From assembly GCA_029983495.1 (NCBI GenBank), contig JASBZJ010000079.1, positions 1 through 9,100 of the forward strand: a stretch of DNA of 9,100 bases. Reading direction: 5' to 3'. The position numbers and the translations under genes are program-made. Source of the DNA: Porphyromonas sp. GTDB lineage: Bacteria; Bacteroidota; Bacteroidia; Bacteroidales; Porphyromonadaceae. Below, piece after piece: positions 1 to 9,095 of the stretch (position 1 is its first letter; every line of letters begins with the position of its first letter). The notes beneath the pieces were generated by a model that searched no databases, had not been told where the DNA came from, and was given only the letters and a program-made list of their open reading frames with translations.

Positions 1-1997
1 AGAATAGGAACTTTTTCTTCGTCTAAACGTACAGCGAGGTTATTGGGTATTTGCCCTCCTGTTGAAAGTATTACCCCTTTAGGCGATTCGAATTCGATAA
101 TATCCATTACACGCTCAAACGAAAGTTCATCGAAGTATAAGCGATCACTCTCGTCATAATCGGTACTTACCGTTTCAGGGTTATAGTTAATCATAACTGA
201 GTGATACCCTTCTTCGCGAATGGTTCGCAAAGCATTAACGCCACACCAATCGAACTCTACTGAACTTCCTATACGATACGCCCCACTACCTAGCACAACA
301 ACAGCCTCGTTATCTTTTCGAATTGTATCGTAATCCAAGTCATGTTCAGTACCATGATAGGTTAAGTAAAGGTAATTGGTCTTTGCGGGGAACTCAGCCG
401 CTACTGTATCGATTTTCTTTACAACAGGGGTAATATTAAGTTCTTTACGGTATTTACGCACCATAGCTGAAGCGGTTTCCATGTCGTCGATAGTATATTT
501 GAATACAGCTCGAGCAACTTGGAAATCGCTAAAGCCCGCTTTTTTCGCTTTTATAAGCAACTCGGGAGTAACTTCGCTTAACGAAGAACACGTTTCAAGT
601 TCTTCGGCAATATCAATGATATTACGCAATCTATAAAGGAACCAAGGGTCGATTTTGGTTAATCGATGTACATCTTCCACACTATACCCCTGCCGAAAAG
701 CTTTGCTAACCACAAAAATACGGCTATCGGTAGGTTCGTTTAATGCACGGTCGATATCCTTAATTACAAGATCCTTATTTTCACAAAATCCATGCATTCC
801 CTGGCCAATCATTCTTAGTCCTTTTTGTATGGCTTCTTCAAACGAGCGACCAATGGCCATAACTTCGCCAACGCTTTTCATACTACTGCCAAGCAAGTGT
901 GATACACCACTAAACTTGCTTAAGTCCCAGCGAGGAATTTTACAAACACAGTAATCGAGTGCAGGCTCAAAAAAGGCACACGTTTTATGCGTTACGCTAT
1001 TTTTTATTTCGTAAAGGGCATAACCTAAAGCAATTTTAGCAGCAACGGCAGCCAGTGGATACCCAGTTGCTTTACTAGCTAAAGCAGATGAACGTGAAAG
1101 TCGCGCATTAACTTCAATAACACGGTAATCCTCACTTTGGGGGTCAAGCGCATATTGTACGTTACACTCACCAACAACACCAAGGTGACGAATAATTTTT
1201 ATGGCTAGTTCGCGTAGTTTGTTATATTCGCTATCGGTAAGTGTTTGTGATGGAGCAACAACAATACTTTCACCCGTATGAATGCCCAAGGGGTCGAAGT
1301 TCTCCATGTTACAAACGGTAATACAATTATCCTTAGCATCGCGAACAACTTCGTATTCTATTTCTTTCCAGCCCTTAAGGCTCTTTTCTATTAAAACCTG
1401 AGGGGAAAACGAAAGTGCTTTTTCACAAAGAGCATTAAGTTCGGCTTCGTTATCGCAAAAACCACTTCCTAAACCACCTAAAGCATAAGCAGCACGAACA
1501 ATAATAGGATAGCCTAACCGCTTAGCTGCATTACGAGCTTCTTCAACCGTTTCTACGGCCTCGCCTGCAATTGTTTTAACCCCTATTTCGCTTAGTTTTT
1601 GGTTAAATAACTCACGGTCCTCAGTAGCAATAATAGTTTCTACAGGAGTACCTAATACTTCAACATTGTACTTATCTAAAACACCACTTTTATACAAGCT
1701 TACCCCACAGTTAAGCGCAGTTTGTCCACCAAAGGCAAGTAGGATGCCATCGGGGCGTTCCTTTTCAATTACACGCTCAACAAAATAAGGCGTTACAGGC
1801 AAAAAGTAAATTTCGTCTGCAACGCCTTTCGATGTTTGTACAGTAGCAATATTTGGGTTAATAAGTATTGTTTTTATACCCTCTTCGCGGATGGCTTTTA
1901 ATGCTTGGCTACCACTATAATCGAACTCGCCAGCTTCGCCAATTTTCAGTGCGCCTGAACCAAGAACAAGTACTTTTGATAATGATTTTTGTTTCAT
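1..1997 (-). CDS. carB: Carbamoyl-phosphate synthetase large subunit, N-terminal part (gene continues past the left edge)
   Basis: This is the synthetase subunit that builds carbamoyl phosphate from bicarbonate, ammonia delivered by CarA, and two ATP, for pyrimidine and arginine synthesis in the cytoplasm. I translated it by hand: the frame is open from the ATG at 1997 to the window edge, giving 665 codons of an expected ~1070. The first ATP-grasp half shows [13 protein letters not shown] near residue 20, GGQTALNCG from 90, [12 protein letters not shown] at 168-179, then [13 protein letters not shown] and [18 protein letters not shown]. The oligomerisation region follows. The second half opens with GSG at 570-572, then [20 protein letters not shown] and [12 protein letters not shown]. 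The missing part would hold the rest of the carbamoyl-phosphate domain and the regulatory domain. The start fits the family N-terminus and lies 15 bp after the carA stop. Wording is closer to animal CAD/CPS1 than to E. coli CarB. Confidence 0.97.
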   Translation of the reverse strand, partial: MKQKSLSKVLVLGSGALKIGEAGEFDYSGSQALKAIREEGIKTILINPNIATVQTSKGVADEIYFLPVTPYFVERVIEKERPDGILLAFGGQTALNCGVSLYKSGVLDKYNVEVLGTPVETIIATEDRELFNQKLSEIGVKTIAGEAVETVEEARNAAKRLGYPIIVRAAYALGGLGSGFCDNEAELNALCEKALSFSPQVLIEKSLKGWKEIEYEVVRDAKDNCITVCNMENFDPLGIHTGESIVVAPSQTLTDSEYNKLRELAIKIIRHLGVVGECNVQYALDPQSEDYRVIEVNARLSRSSALASKATGYPLAAVAAKIALGYALYEIKNSVTHKTCAFFEPALDYCVCKIPRWDLSKFSGVSHLLGSSMKSVGEVMAIGRSFEEAIQKGLRMIGQGMHGFCENKDLVIKDIDRALNEPTDSRIFVVSKAFRQGYSVEDVHRLTKIDPWFLYRLRNIIDIAEELETCSSLSEVTPELLIKAKKAGFSDFQVARAVFKYTIDDMETASAMVRKYRKELNITPVVKKIDTVAAEFPAKTNYLYLTYHGTEHDLDYDTIRKDNEAVVVLGSGAYRIGSSVEFDWCGVNALRTIREEGYHSVMINYNPETVSTDYDESDRLYFDELSFERVMDIIEFESPKGVILSTGGQIPNNLAVRLDEEKVPI

Positions 1998-2012
1998 TGG
2001 GGATACTTACTT

Positions 2013-3092
2013 TTACTTATTAATTACAGATTGCAAAAAGTGGTCGAACATAAAGAGGGTGTCCCGAGGGCCTCCACAACACTCGGGGTGAAATTGGGTG
2101 CTAAAGAATGGTTTCGTTTTATGCCTTAAACCAGCATTCGAGCCATCGTTCAAGTTTACGAACCATTCAGCCCAATCAGCCGATAAGTTTGTAGCATCAA
2201 TACAATAGCAATGATTTTGCGAAGTAATAAAACAACGGTCGGTACCTACTTCTCGAATGGGTTGGTTATAACCGTGATGACCATACTGCAGTTTCGTTAT
2301 TTTGGCTCCAGCAGCTAGTCCGAACAGCTGATGCCCCATACATACGCCAAATGAAGGTTTATTGCCTGCAAAAGCCTTTTTAAGTTCTTCAACGGTTCTT
2401 CCACATTTTGTTGGGTCGCCAGGTCCATTGCTTACAAATAACGCATCATATTCTACACTCGAGAGGTCAAAATCCCAAGGGACACGAATAAGAGTAACAT
2501 CGGGTGTTATAAGCTGACGCATAATATTATTTTTTGTGCCACAATCAACAAAAAGAATTTTCTTTTTACCCGAACCATATTTTACAACTTCCCTAATACT
2601 AGCCTCGGCAACCAAGTTACGATTCTCAAAGTTCTCATCGATAGCATCATCCATTACACCATCAATAACAATTGTAGCTTTCATGGAGCCATGCTCACGA
2701 ATATGCTTTGCTAAGGCACGAGTGTCAATACCACTTAATGCAGGTACTTTTTCTTCTTTTAAACGAGCTTCTAAACTTGTTACGGCATTCCAGTGATTAT
2801 GATTTTTACCATAATCAGCTACAATTAGTCCTTGTACCCAAATTTTTCCACTTTCGAAGAATAAATCGATACCCGTTGAGGGATCCTTTTCCCAACTAGG
2901 CATACCGTAGTTGCCCACCATAGGAAAAGTTTGAACAAGTATTTGCCCCATGTAGCTAGGGTCGGTAAGGCTTTCGGGGTAGCCAACCATTGCAGTGTTA
3001 AACACGGCTTCTCCCTTTTTGTTGATTGGATAACCAAACGACTCACCCGAAAAGCGTGTTCCGTCTTCGAGTATCAGATAACCTTTATTCAT
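2013..3092 (-). CDS. carA: Carbamoyl-phosphate synthetase small (glutaminase) subunit
   Basis: CarA hydrolyses glutamine and channels ammonia to CarB. At 359 residues it is slightly shorter than E. coli CarA (~380). The N-terminal small-subunit domain (about 1-150) shows LILEDGTRFSGESFG, MVGYPESLTDPSY and GIDTRALAKHIREHGS. The C-terminal class-I glutamine amidotransferase domain (about 178-355) shows SNGPGDP at 221-227, GVCMGHQ with nucleophile Cys251, and FHPE with His335 and Glu337, so the catalytic triad is intact. The ATG at 3092 overlaps the stop of the PurF-like gene in an ATGA, which implies translational coupling; carB follows after 15 bp. Segments such as VPWDFDLSSVEYDALFVSNG and SQNHCYCID read like the glutaminase domain of animal CAD. 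Unusually, Cys295, Cys297, Cys338 and Cys339 cluster around active-site motifs. The identification is secure. Confidence 0.97.
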   Translation of the reverse strand: MNKGYLILEDGTRFSGESFGYPINKKGEAVFNTAMVGYPESLTDPSYMGQILVQTFPMVGNYGMPSWEKDPSTGIDLFFESGKIWVQGLIVADYGKNHNHWNAVTSLEARLKEEKVPALSGIDTRALAKHIREHGSMKATIVIDGVMDDAIDENFENRNLVAEASIREVVKYGSGKKKILFVDCGTKNNIMRQLITPDVTLIRVPWDFDLSSVEYDALFVSNGPGDPTKCGRTVEELKKAFAGNKPSFGVCMGHQLFGLAAGAKITKLQYGHHGYNQPIREVGTDRCFITSQNHCYCIDATNLSADWAEWFVNLNDGSNAGLRHKTKPFFSTQFHPECCGGPRDTLFMFDHFLQSVINK

Positions 3093-5014
3093 AGCTTATT
3101 CTCGTTTTCGTTTAAGAAAATATTTTCAACGTATTGTATGAAAGCTTCGTTTACAAGATGGCTACCTCCTGGGGTAGGATAATTACCATCGAAGTACCAA
3201 CTTCCAGGGTGATTAGGTATAGCAAGCCTTAAGCCTTCCATTGATTGGTACACTAATTTTACTTGAGTATGTGTATTTTCAGGTCGAATAAGGTCAACAA
3301 TTTTATTCGATATTTCATCAGCTGTAAAGGGAGAATAAATAGCCTTTACAACATTATCAATGTACTCGGTTTTGGGGATATTCCGCTGGCTAAGAGCTTT
3401 TTGATATTGTTCAAGTATAATATACTCCGTTTTACGCTCGCGGTGGAGTTCAATGGCGGCACGGAATGCAACAAATTCCTCCATACGCGTCATATCAATT
3501 CCATAATAATCAGGATAACGTATTTGAGGTGAACTTGAAACTACTACTATTGTTGTTGGTCCCAAGCGATCCAAAATACTTATAATACTTTGCTTTAACG
3601 TGGTACCACGAACAATACTATCGTCAATAACTACAAGCTTATCGCGCTCGCGTGAAATTGAGCCATAAGTTATATCATAAACGTGAGCAGCCAAAGTATT
3701 TCGGCTATTCCCTTGTGCTATAAATGTACGAAGTTTAATATCCTTAATAGCAACTTTTTCGTTTCTAACACGCCTACTTAGTATTTCAGCAAGTTTTTCG
3801 CTTTTAGCTTCGTTACTAAGCGATGTATCAGCAAAAAGAGCTTCAATATCAATTCGTTTTTGCTCGTTAAGATAGTTGTTTAGCCCTTCAATCATGCCAT
3901 AATGGGCAACTTCGGCAGTGTTTGGAATAAAACTAAAAACAGTATGCTCGATATCGCCATCAATAGCCCTAAGAATATCGGGTACAAGTTGTGCCCCAAG
4001 AGCTTTTCTTTCGCGATAAATATCAAAGTCACTACCACGAGAAAAGTATATTCGTTCGAACGAACAAGCCCTATTTTCGGGCGAAGGCAATATTTGTTCA
4101 ATCCTATAATTACTATTCTTATCAATAATAATGGCCTCACCACAATTCAGTTCCTTAACCTTATCGAATGTAAGGTTCATTACAGTTTGGATAACAGGTC
4201 GTTCGCTTGCAACAACTATTATTTCATCATCAACATAGTAAAAAGCAGGTCGAATCCCTTTCGGATCGCGTAAAACATAGTTATCGCCACTACCTGTTAT
4301 TCCACACATAACATAACCACCATCCCACAAGGGCGAGCATTTCCTCAGCACGTTAGCAAGGTCAATACGCTCCTCAATAAAATGGGTTACTTCCATTCCA
4401 TCAACATTGTATTCAGTTCGCCCTATTTTATACAGGCGTTCAACTTCGCGGTCGAGGGCATGGCCTAATTGGTCTAATAGTATATGTGTATCGCTGGTAT
4501 TACGGGGGTGCTGGCCATTATCGGTTATCGCTTTAAACACAGCTTCAACATTGGTTAAATTGAAGTTTCCACAAATAGCCAACGATTTTGCTCGCCAATT
4601 ACTGCGACGAATCATAGGGTGAACAAAGGTTAGCCCAGCGTATTTTGTGGTACTATACCTAAGGTGCCCTAAGTAGCTTTCACCAGCAAACGGTATATGT
4701 TTTGCAGCAAATTCAACATCGTTAATTTGCTCTTCCGTATACTGAGCAATTTCGGCATGTGCCGCACCAAATATTTCAGCAATTGCATTACTACCTAATG
4801 CACGGTGGCGATTAATATACTCTTCACCAGGAGCCGCTTGCTGCTTAGTTACAACAAACCCTGCACCTTCCTGCCCGCGGTTATGTTGCTTTTCCATAAG
4901 TAAGTACAACTTATTTAAGCCATAAAGCCATGTACCGTACTTATCCTGATAATATGATAATGGTTTACGTAAGCGTACTAACGCAATTCCACAGTCGTGT
5001 TTTAGTTGTTCCAT
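3089..5014 (-). CDS. PurF-like amidophosphoribosyltransferase, long divergent form
   Basis: Classical PurF makes 5-phosphoribosylamine from PRPP and glutamine, the first committed purine step. This 641-residue protein has both halves but is longer than ordinary PurF (~470-510). The class-II glutaminase half shows DCG with Cys8 as likely nucleophile after removal of a 7-residue leader, QHNRGQEGAG at 43-52, GHLRYST at 116-122 with Arg119, GNFNLTN at 149-155, and SDT with Asp175. The phosphoribosyltransferase half has CSFERIYFSRGSD at 317-329 and an intact PRPP loop VVIDDSIVRGTT at 461-472. The extra C-terminal part ends in GSWYFDGNYPTPGG. Oddities: HNGN is replaced by GNFN, three of the four Fe-S cysteines of the B. 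subtilis enzyme are absent, and the KLNP segment before the PRPP loop reads HVYDITYG. It is transcribed 19 bp after yidC and overlaps carA by 4 bp. The family is certain. Whether it is the cell's true PurF or a specialised paralogue cannot be told here, so I give no symbol. Confidence 0.9.
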   Translation of the reverse strand: MEQLKHDCGIALVRLRKPLSYYQDKYGTWLYGLNKLYLLMEKQHNRGQEGAGFVVTKQQAAPGEEYINRHRALGSNAIAEIFGAAHAEIAQYTEEQINDVEFAAKHIPFAGESYLGHLRYSTTKYAGLTFVHPMIRRSNWRAKSLAICGNFNLTNVEAVFKAITDNGQHPRNTSDTHILLDQLGHALDREVERLYKIGRTEYNVDGMEVTHFIEERIDLANVLRKCSPLWDGGYVMCGITGSGDNYVLRDPKGIRPAFYYVDDEIIVVASERPVIQTVMNLTFDKVKELNCGEAIIIDKNSNYRIEQILPSPENRACSFERIYFSRGSDFDIYRERKALGAQLVPDILRAIDGDIEHTVFSFIPNTAEVAHYGMIEGLNNYLNEQKRIDIEALFADTSLSNEAKSEKLAEILSRRVRNEKVAIKDIKLRTFIAQGNSRNTLAAHVYDITYGSISRERDKLVVIDDSIVRGTTLKQSIISILDRLGPTTIVVVSSSPQIRYPDYYGIDMTRMEEFVAFRAAIELHRERKTEYIILEQYQKALSQRNIPKTEYIDNVVKAIYSPFTADEISNKIVDLIRPENTHTQVKLVYQSMEGLRLAIPNHPGSWYFDGNYPTPGGSHLVNEAFIQYVENIFLNENENKL

Positions 5015-5033
5015 TGTTTTGGGTTAAAGGGGT

Positions 5034-6926
5034 TTATTTTTTTCTTTTCTGCTGTTCGCGAAGATATTGTTCCTGTTTACGTTGAGCTTCTTCCAAGCGA
5101 GCCATAAAACCACTTTTTTTGCGGGGCTTCTTTTTATTGGCCTCGAGTTGGGCTAGCAACTTATCCTCTTTAATAAACATTCGGCTTGCAATGAACTGCA
5201 GTATAGTAATACCAATGCTAATAAAGTAATAGTAACAAAGGCCTGAAGAATAGCTATTAAAGAAGAAAAAGAACATTACCGACATAATGATAGGCATCCA
5301 AGCCATCATTTTCATTTGGCTATTATTTTGACCTGTAGCACTTTGTGCCATAGTGTAACGCGAATAAATTACGTTTGTTACAGCCCACAGTAAACAGAAT
5401 CCACTAATATGGTCGCCAATTAAAGGCAGGTTCGTTCCCCAGCTAAGTATAGGATCGTACGAGGATAAGTCGTCTGCCCAAAGGAAGGATTCTCCACGGA
5501 GGTCGATAGAGGTTGGGAAAAAGCGGAACAAAGCAATAAGAAATGGCATTTGCAGAAGCATAGGCAAACACCCCGCCATAGGTCCAGCTCCTACACTTCG
5601 GTATAGTGCCATAGTTTCCTGCGTACGCTTCATTTGCGCACTTTGGTCGTTACCTGGGTATTTGGCGTTAATCTCTTCTACCTGGGGCTTTAATACACGC
5701 ATTTTTGCTTGCGACAAATAACTTTTAAAGGTTAAAGGTGACAGTACTAACTTTATGATTATGGTTAGTACTAATATTATTATTCCCCAACTTGTAATCC
5801 AAGTTTGAAGCCAATCAACTAGGGGGCGAATTAGCGTTAGGTTAATCCAGCGTAAAAACTTTCCCCCAACGTAAACTAAACGTTGTAACTGCAATTGATC
5901 GGTTTTATCAACCCCTTTATCGTATGCCTTAAGTATGTTGTAATCTACAGGACCATAAAAGTATGTAAAGCTTGCCTTGGTATTATCGCTATTACGGAAT
6001 GGAATAATTGCTTTAGCCTTCATATCCTTTACGTAATCGCCTTCCTTTGGTAACGTAGTAAACTCAACACTTGCGTGTTCCATGGCATTACGTTCGTTAG
6101 CAATAACAACCGAAGCAAAAAACTTATTCTTAAATGCAATCCATTGTAAAGGTTGCTTTATATCATCTTTATGTTGCGTTTGTTTTGTTTCGGTTAAACG
6201 ATCCACATCGCTACTCATATACTTGTAATATACGGTAGAATACATATTTTCGTTACTCCAGGACTTTTCGAGCATAGCCACTTTCTGCGCCATTTCCATG
6301 TCGAGGGAACTCATGTTATTGGGGAATACCGAATTTAACCCCACTCCCGAAATCTCGAGTGTTACCAAGTAATCATCGGGTTTAAGTGTATACTTAAAGT
6401 TAAGGTACGCCTGGCTATCCATAGGTAACCGCATTACAACTTCGTTGCTATTTTGCGAAACAACCTCGAAATGTAAATAACGGGTATCGAGGTTGCCCCT
6501 ATTCGAACGCAACATAAAGCTCTGATACGAATCGCCTTGTTTGAATAGATAAAGGGGAACATCGTTGCCTTTGTCCTCCTTGCGCATACGTTTATATTGT
6601 AAAAGTTGTACACTTATGGGCATTGCCCCTAACGATGAAAAGGTTACTTCAATCCTATTGTTTTTAAGTGTAACAAAACGTTCACTCGAACGCTTTTGAA
6701 ATGCAATAAAAGGATCAACAACTACCCCACCTAAGCTATCGGTTTCGGTTGCACTTTGAAGCGTAAGACTATCGGGATTAACAGCGGCATTCGGTTGCTT
6801 ATTGCTGGCTACAACTTCAGTTGTCTCTTTGGTTTGCTGTTGGTTATTTTTCGGTCGGTTTAAATATGAAAAACCAAAAAGAATGATGGCGATAAGAATA
6901 ACGCCAATAATAGAATTTTTGCTCAT
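5034..6926 (-). CDS. yidC: Membrane protein insertase YidC (Oxa1 family), long Bacteroidota form
   Basis: YidC inserts and folds inner-membrane proteins, alone or with SecYEG. It has 630 residues, compared with ~550 in E. coli. A first membrane helix at about 5-22 is followed by a low-complexity Q/T/N linker and a large periplasmic domain (about 75-330). The conserved core begins near Trp380: helix GIIILVLTIIIKLVLSPLT, then the cytoplasmic segment SQAKMRVLKPQVEEINAKYP, then GAGPMAGCLPMLLQMPFLIA and two further hydrophobic stretches near 507-522 and 540-580. Lys392 sits 12 residues after Trp380, matching the groove arginine (R366) of E. coli, so the positive charge is kept. The tail after 596 is very rich in Lys/Arg and probably contacts the ribosome. 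The 76 bp upstream (6927-7002) hold no clear promoter or terminator, so co-transcription with pyrG is likely. Confidence 0.97.
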   Translation of the reverse strand: MSKNSIIGVILIAIILFGFSYLNRPKNNQQQTKETTEVVASNKQPNAAVNPDSLTLQSATETDSLGGVVVDPFIAFQKRSSERFVTLKNNRIEVTFSSLGAMPISVQLLQYKRMRKEDKGNDVPLYLFKQGDSYQSFMLRSNRGNLDTRYLHFEVVSQNSNEVVMRLPMDSQAYLNFKYTLKPDDYLVTLEISGVGLNSVFPNNMSSLDMEMAQKVAMLEKSWSNENMYSTVYYKYMSSDVDRLTETKQTQHKDDIKQPLQWIAFKNKFFASVVIANERNAMEHASVEFTTLPKEGDYVKDMKAKAIIPFRNSDNTKASFTYFYGPVDYNILKAYDKGVDKTDQLQLQRLVYVGGKFLRWINLTLIRPLVDWLQTWITSWGIIILVLTIIIKLVLSPLTFKSYLSQAKMRVLKPQVEEINAKYPGNDQSAQMKRTQETMALYRSVGAGPMAGCLPMLLQMPFLIALFRFFPTSIDLRGESFLWADDLSSYDPILSWGTNLPLIGDHISGFCLLWAVTNVIYSRYTMAQSATGQNNSQMKMMAWMPIIMSVMFFFFFNSYSSGLCYYYFISIGITILQFIASRMFIKEDKLLAQLEANKKKPRKKSGFMARLEEAQRKQEQYLREQQKRKK

Positions 6927-7002
6927 TATTAAAATACTTGACAGGTAAACAAGGGAAAGTTAGTTGCCATTTAGGGCTACTACGAGGTAATACCCCCGAA
7001 CC

Positions 7003-8670
<1,668 letters not shown>

Positions 8671-8710
8671 TTACTGATGATGATTCTAAATACTAGTACA
8701 AACTACGGTG

Positions 8711-8743
8711 CAAAAGTAAGGCTTTCTGCACAACTAAGCCAAG
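8711..8743 (-). promoter_or_regulatory. Bacteroidota-type promoter for the pyrG operon
   Basis: On the minus strand, TACTTTTG at 8718-8711 is an exact match to the Bacteroidota -7 element TAnnTTTG. CTTG at 8743-8740 is a three-of-four match to the -33 element TTTG. The spacer is 21 bp, inside the usual 19-21. Transcription would start a few bases below 8711 and leave a leader of roughly 50 nt before the pyrG ATG at 8655. The match and position are seen directly; activity is inferred from the known sigma-factor consensus of the phylum. Confidence 0.7.
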
Positions 8744-8765
8744 AATAGTACCTCAAAGTGGCTTA
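8735..8765. repeat. 7-bp inverted repeat overlapping the pyrG -33 element
   Basis: TAAGCCA at 8735-8741 is matched perfectly by TGGCTTA at 8759-8765, with a 17-bp spacer. The left arm covers the inner part of the pyrG -33 box. That geometry would suit a dimeric regulator, but no regulator family is recognised, and a 7-bp repeat at this spacing can arise by chance. Confidence 0.3.
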
Positions 8766-8892
8766 AAATGGTAATATGGAATAAGCCGTAACATTGAAAC
8801 AGGGCAAATAACCTCCTACAAATAATGAACACTTTGTACGTGTTATTAAGGATCTACTTTTTGAGACCTTTGAAAAATAAGAAGTATGAGTT

Positions 8893-8914
8893 TAGCCCCT
8901 CTAATTAGGGGCTA
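8893..8914. repeat. Perfect 8-bp GC-rich hairpin
   Basis: TAGCCCCT at 8893-8900 pairs perfectly with AGGGGCTA at 8907-8914 around a 6-base loop, CTAATT. Neither strand has a clear T-run directly after the stem, so it is a weak candidate for a terminator. It could instead be an intergenic palindromic repeat or a protein site. Confidence 0.55.
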
Positions 8915-8923
8915 TAGTAGAAG

Positions 8924-8931
8924 TAAATTTG
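8924..8931 (+). promoter_or_regulatory. Isolated plus-strand -7-like element
   Basis: TAAATTTG fits the Bacteroidota -7 consensus TAnnTTTG exactly and points right. No TTTG or TTG lies 19-21 bp upstream, because the GC-rich hairpin occupies that spot. In this AT-rich stretch the match may be accidental. Confidence 0.2.
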
Positions 8932-8951
8932 TTGGGATTTAGAGAAAGTAT

Positions 8952-8993
8952 ATCCCCTTGAACCTCAAAAAATGAAGCCTAGGGGGATTTTTT
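8952..8993 (+). terminator. Terminator-like hairpin with T-run, facing right
   Basis: ATCCCCTT at 8952-8959 pairs with AGGGGGAT at 8981-8988, seven Watson-Crick pairs plus one T-G wobble. A run of six T starts at the last stem base (8988-8993). The loop is long (21 bases), which weakens the case for an intrinsic terminator. No plus-strand gene precedes it in the window, so if it works it would stop stray rightward transcription or act as an attenuator. Confidence 0.4.
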
Positions 8994-9029
8994 CGGACGA
9001 GTAAAACCCTTAACGAACAGAACGTGTAA

Positions 9030-9095
9030 TTGAGTTTCCCTGATGATTTCCCATTTTAATCAACAACAAAATGAAGAATCATCAAGTAAACTCAA
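9030..9095. repeat. Long imperfect inverted repeat (28-bp arms)
   Basis: The arm at 9030-9057 is complementary to the arm at 9068-9095, with 23 of 28 positions matching and a 10-base spacer, AATCAACAAC. On a minus-strand RNA three of the mismatches become G-U pairs, leaving two true mismatches, so that strand would fold more stably. The uninterrupted core is TGATGATT at 9041-9048. It could be a regulatory hairpin, part of a mobile-element end, or a duplicated inverted gene start. Confidence 0.6.

Noticed and set aside
376..954. Two plus-strand open frames opposite carB
   Set aside because: Both are mirror frames of the intact carB reading frame, which I followed by hand without a stop from 1997 to 3.
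2931..3182. Plus-strand 83-codon frame spanning the carA/purF-like junction
   Set aside because: The junction is explained by an ATGA overlap of two real minus-strand genes; the plus-strand translation shows no family features.
3902..4273. 123-codon plus-strand open frame opposite the PurF-like gene
   Set aside because: It is a shadow of a confidently identified gene on the other strand, with no recognisable domain and no start signals.
6955..6962. TAACTTTC on the minus strand upstream of yidC as a possible internal promoter
   Set aside because: It misses the last base of the -7 consensus, and no TTTG or TTG lies 19-21 bp upstream, so it does not support a separate yidC promoter.
8825..8908. 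27-codon plus-strand frame beginning MNTLYVLLRIYF
   Set aside because: It is very short, with no promoter or leader signal, and its stop lies inside the perfect hairpin. It resembles no family I know and is best explained by chance in non-coding DNA.
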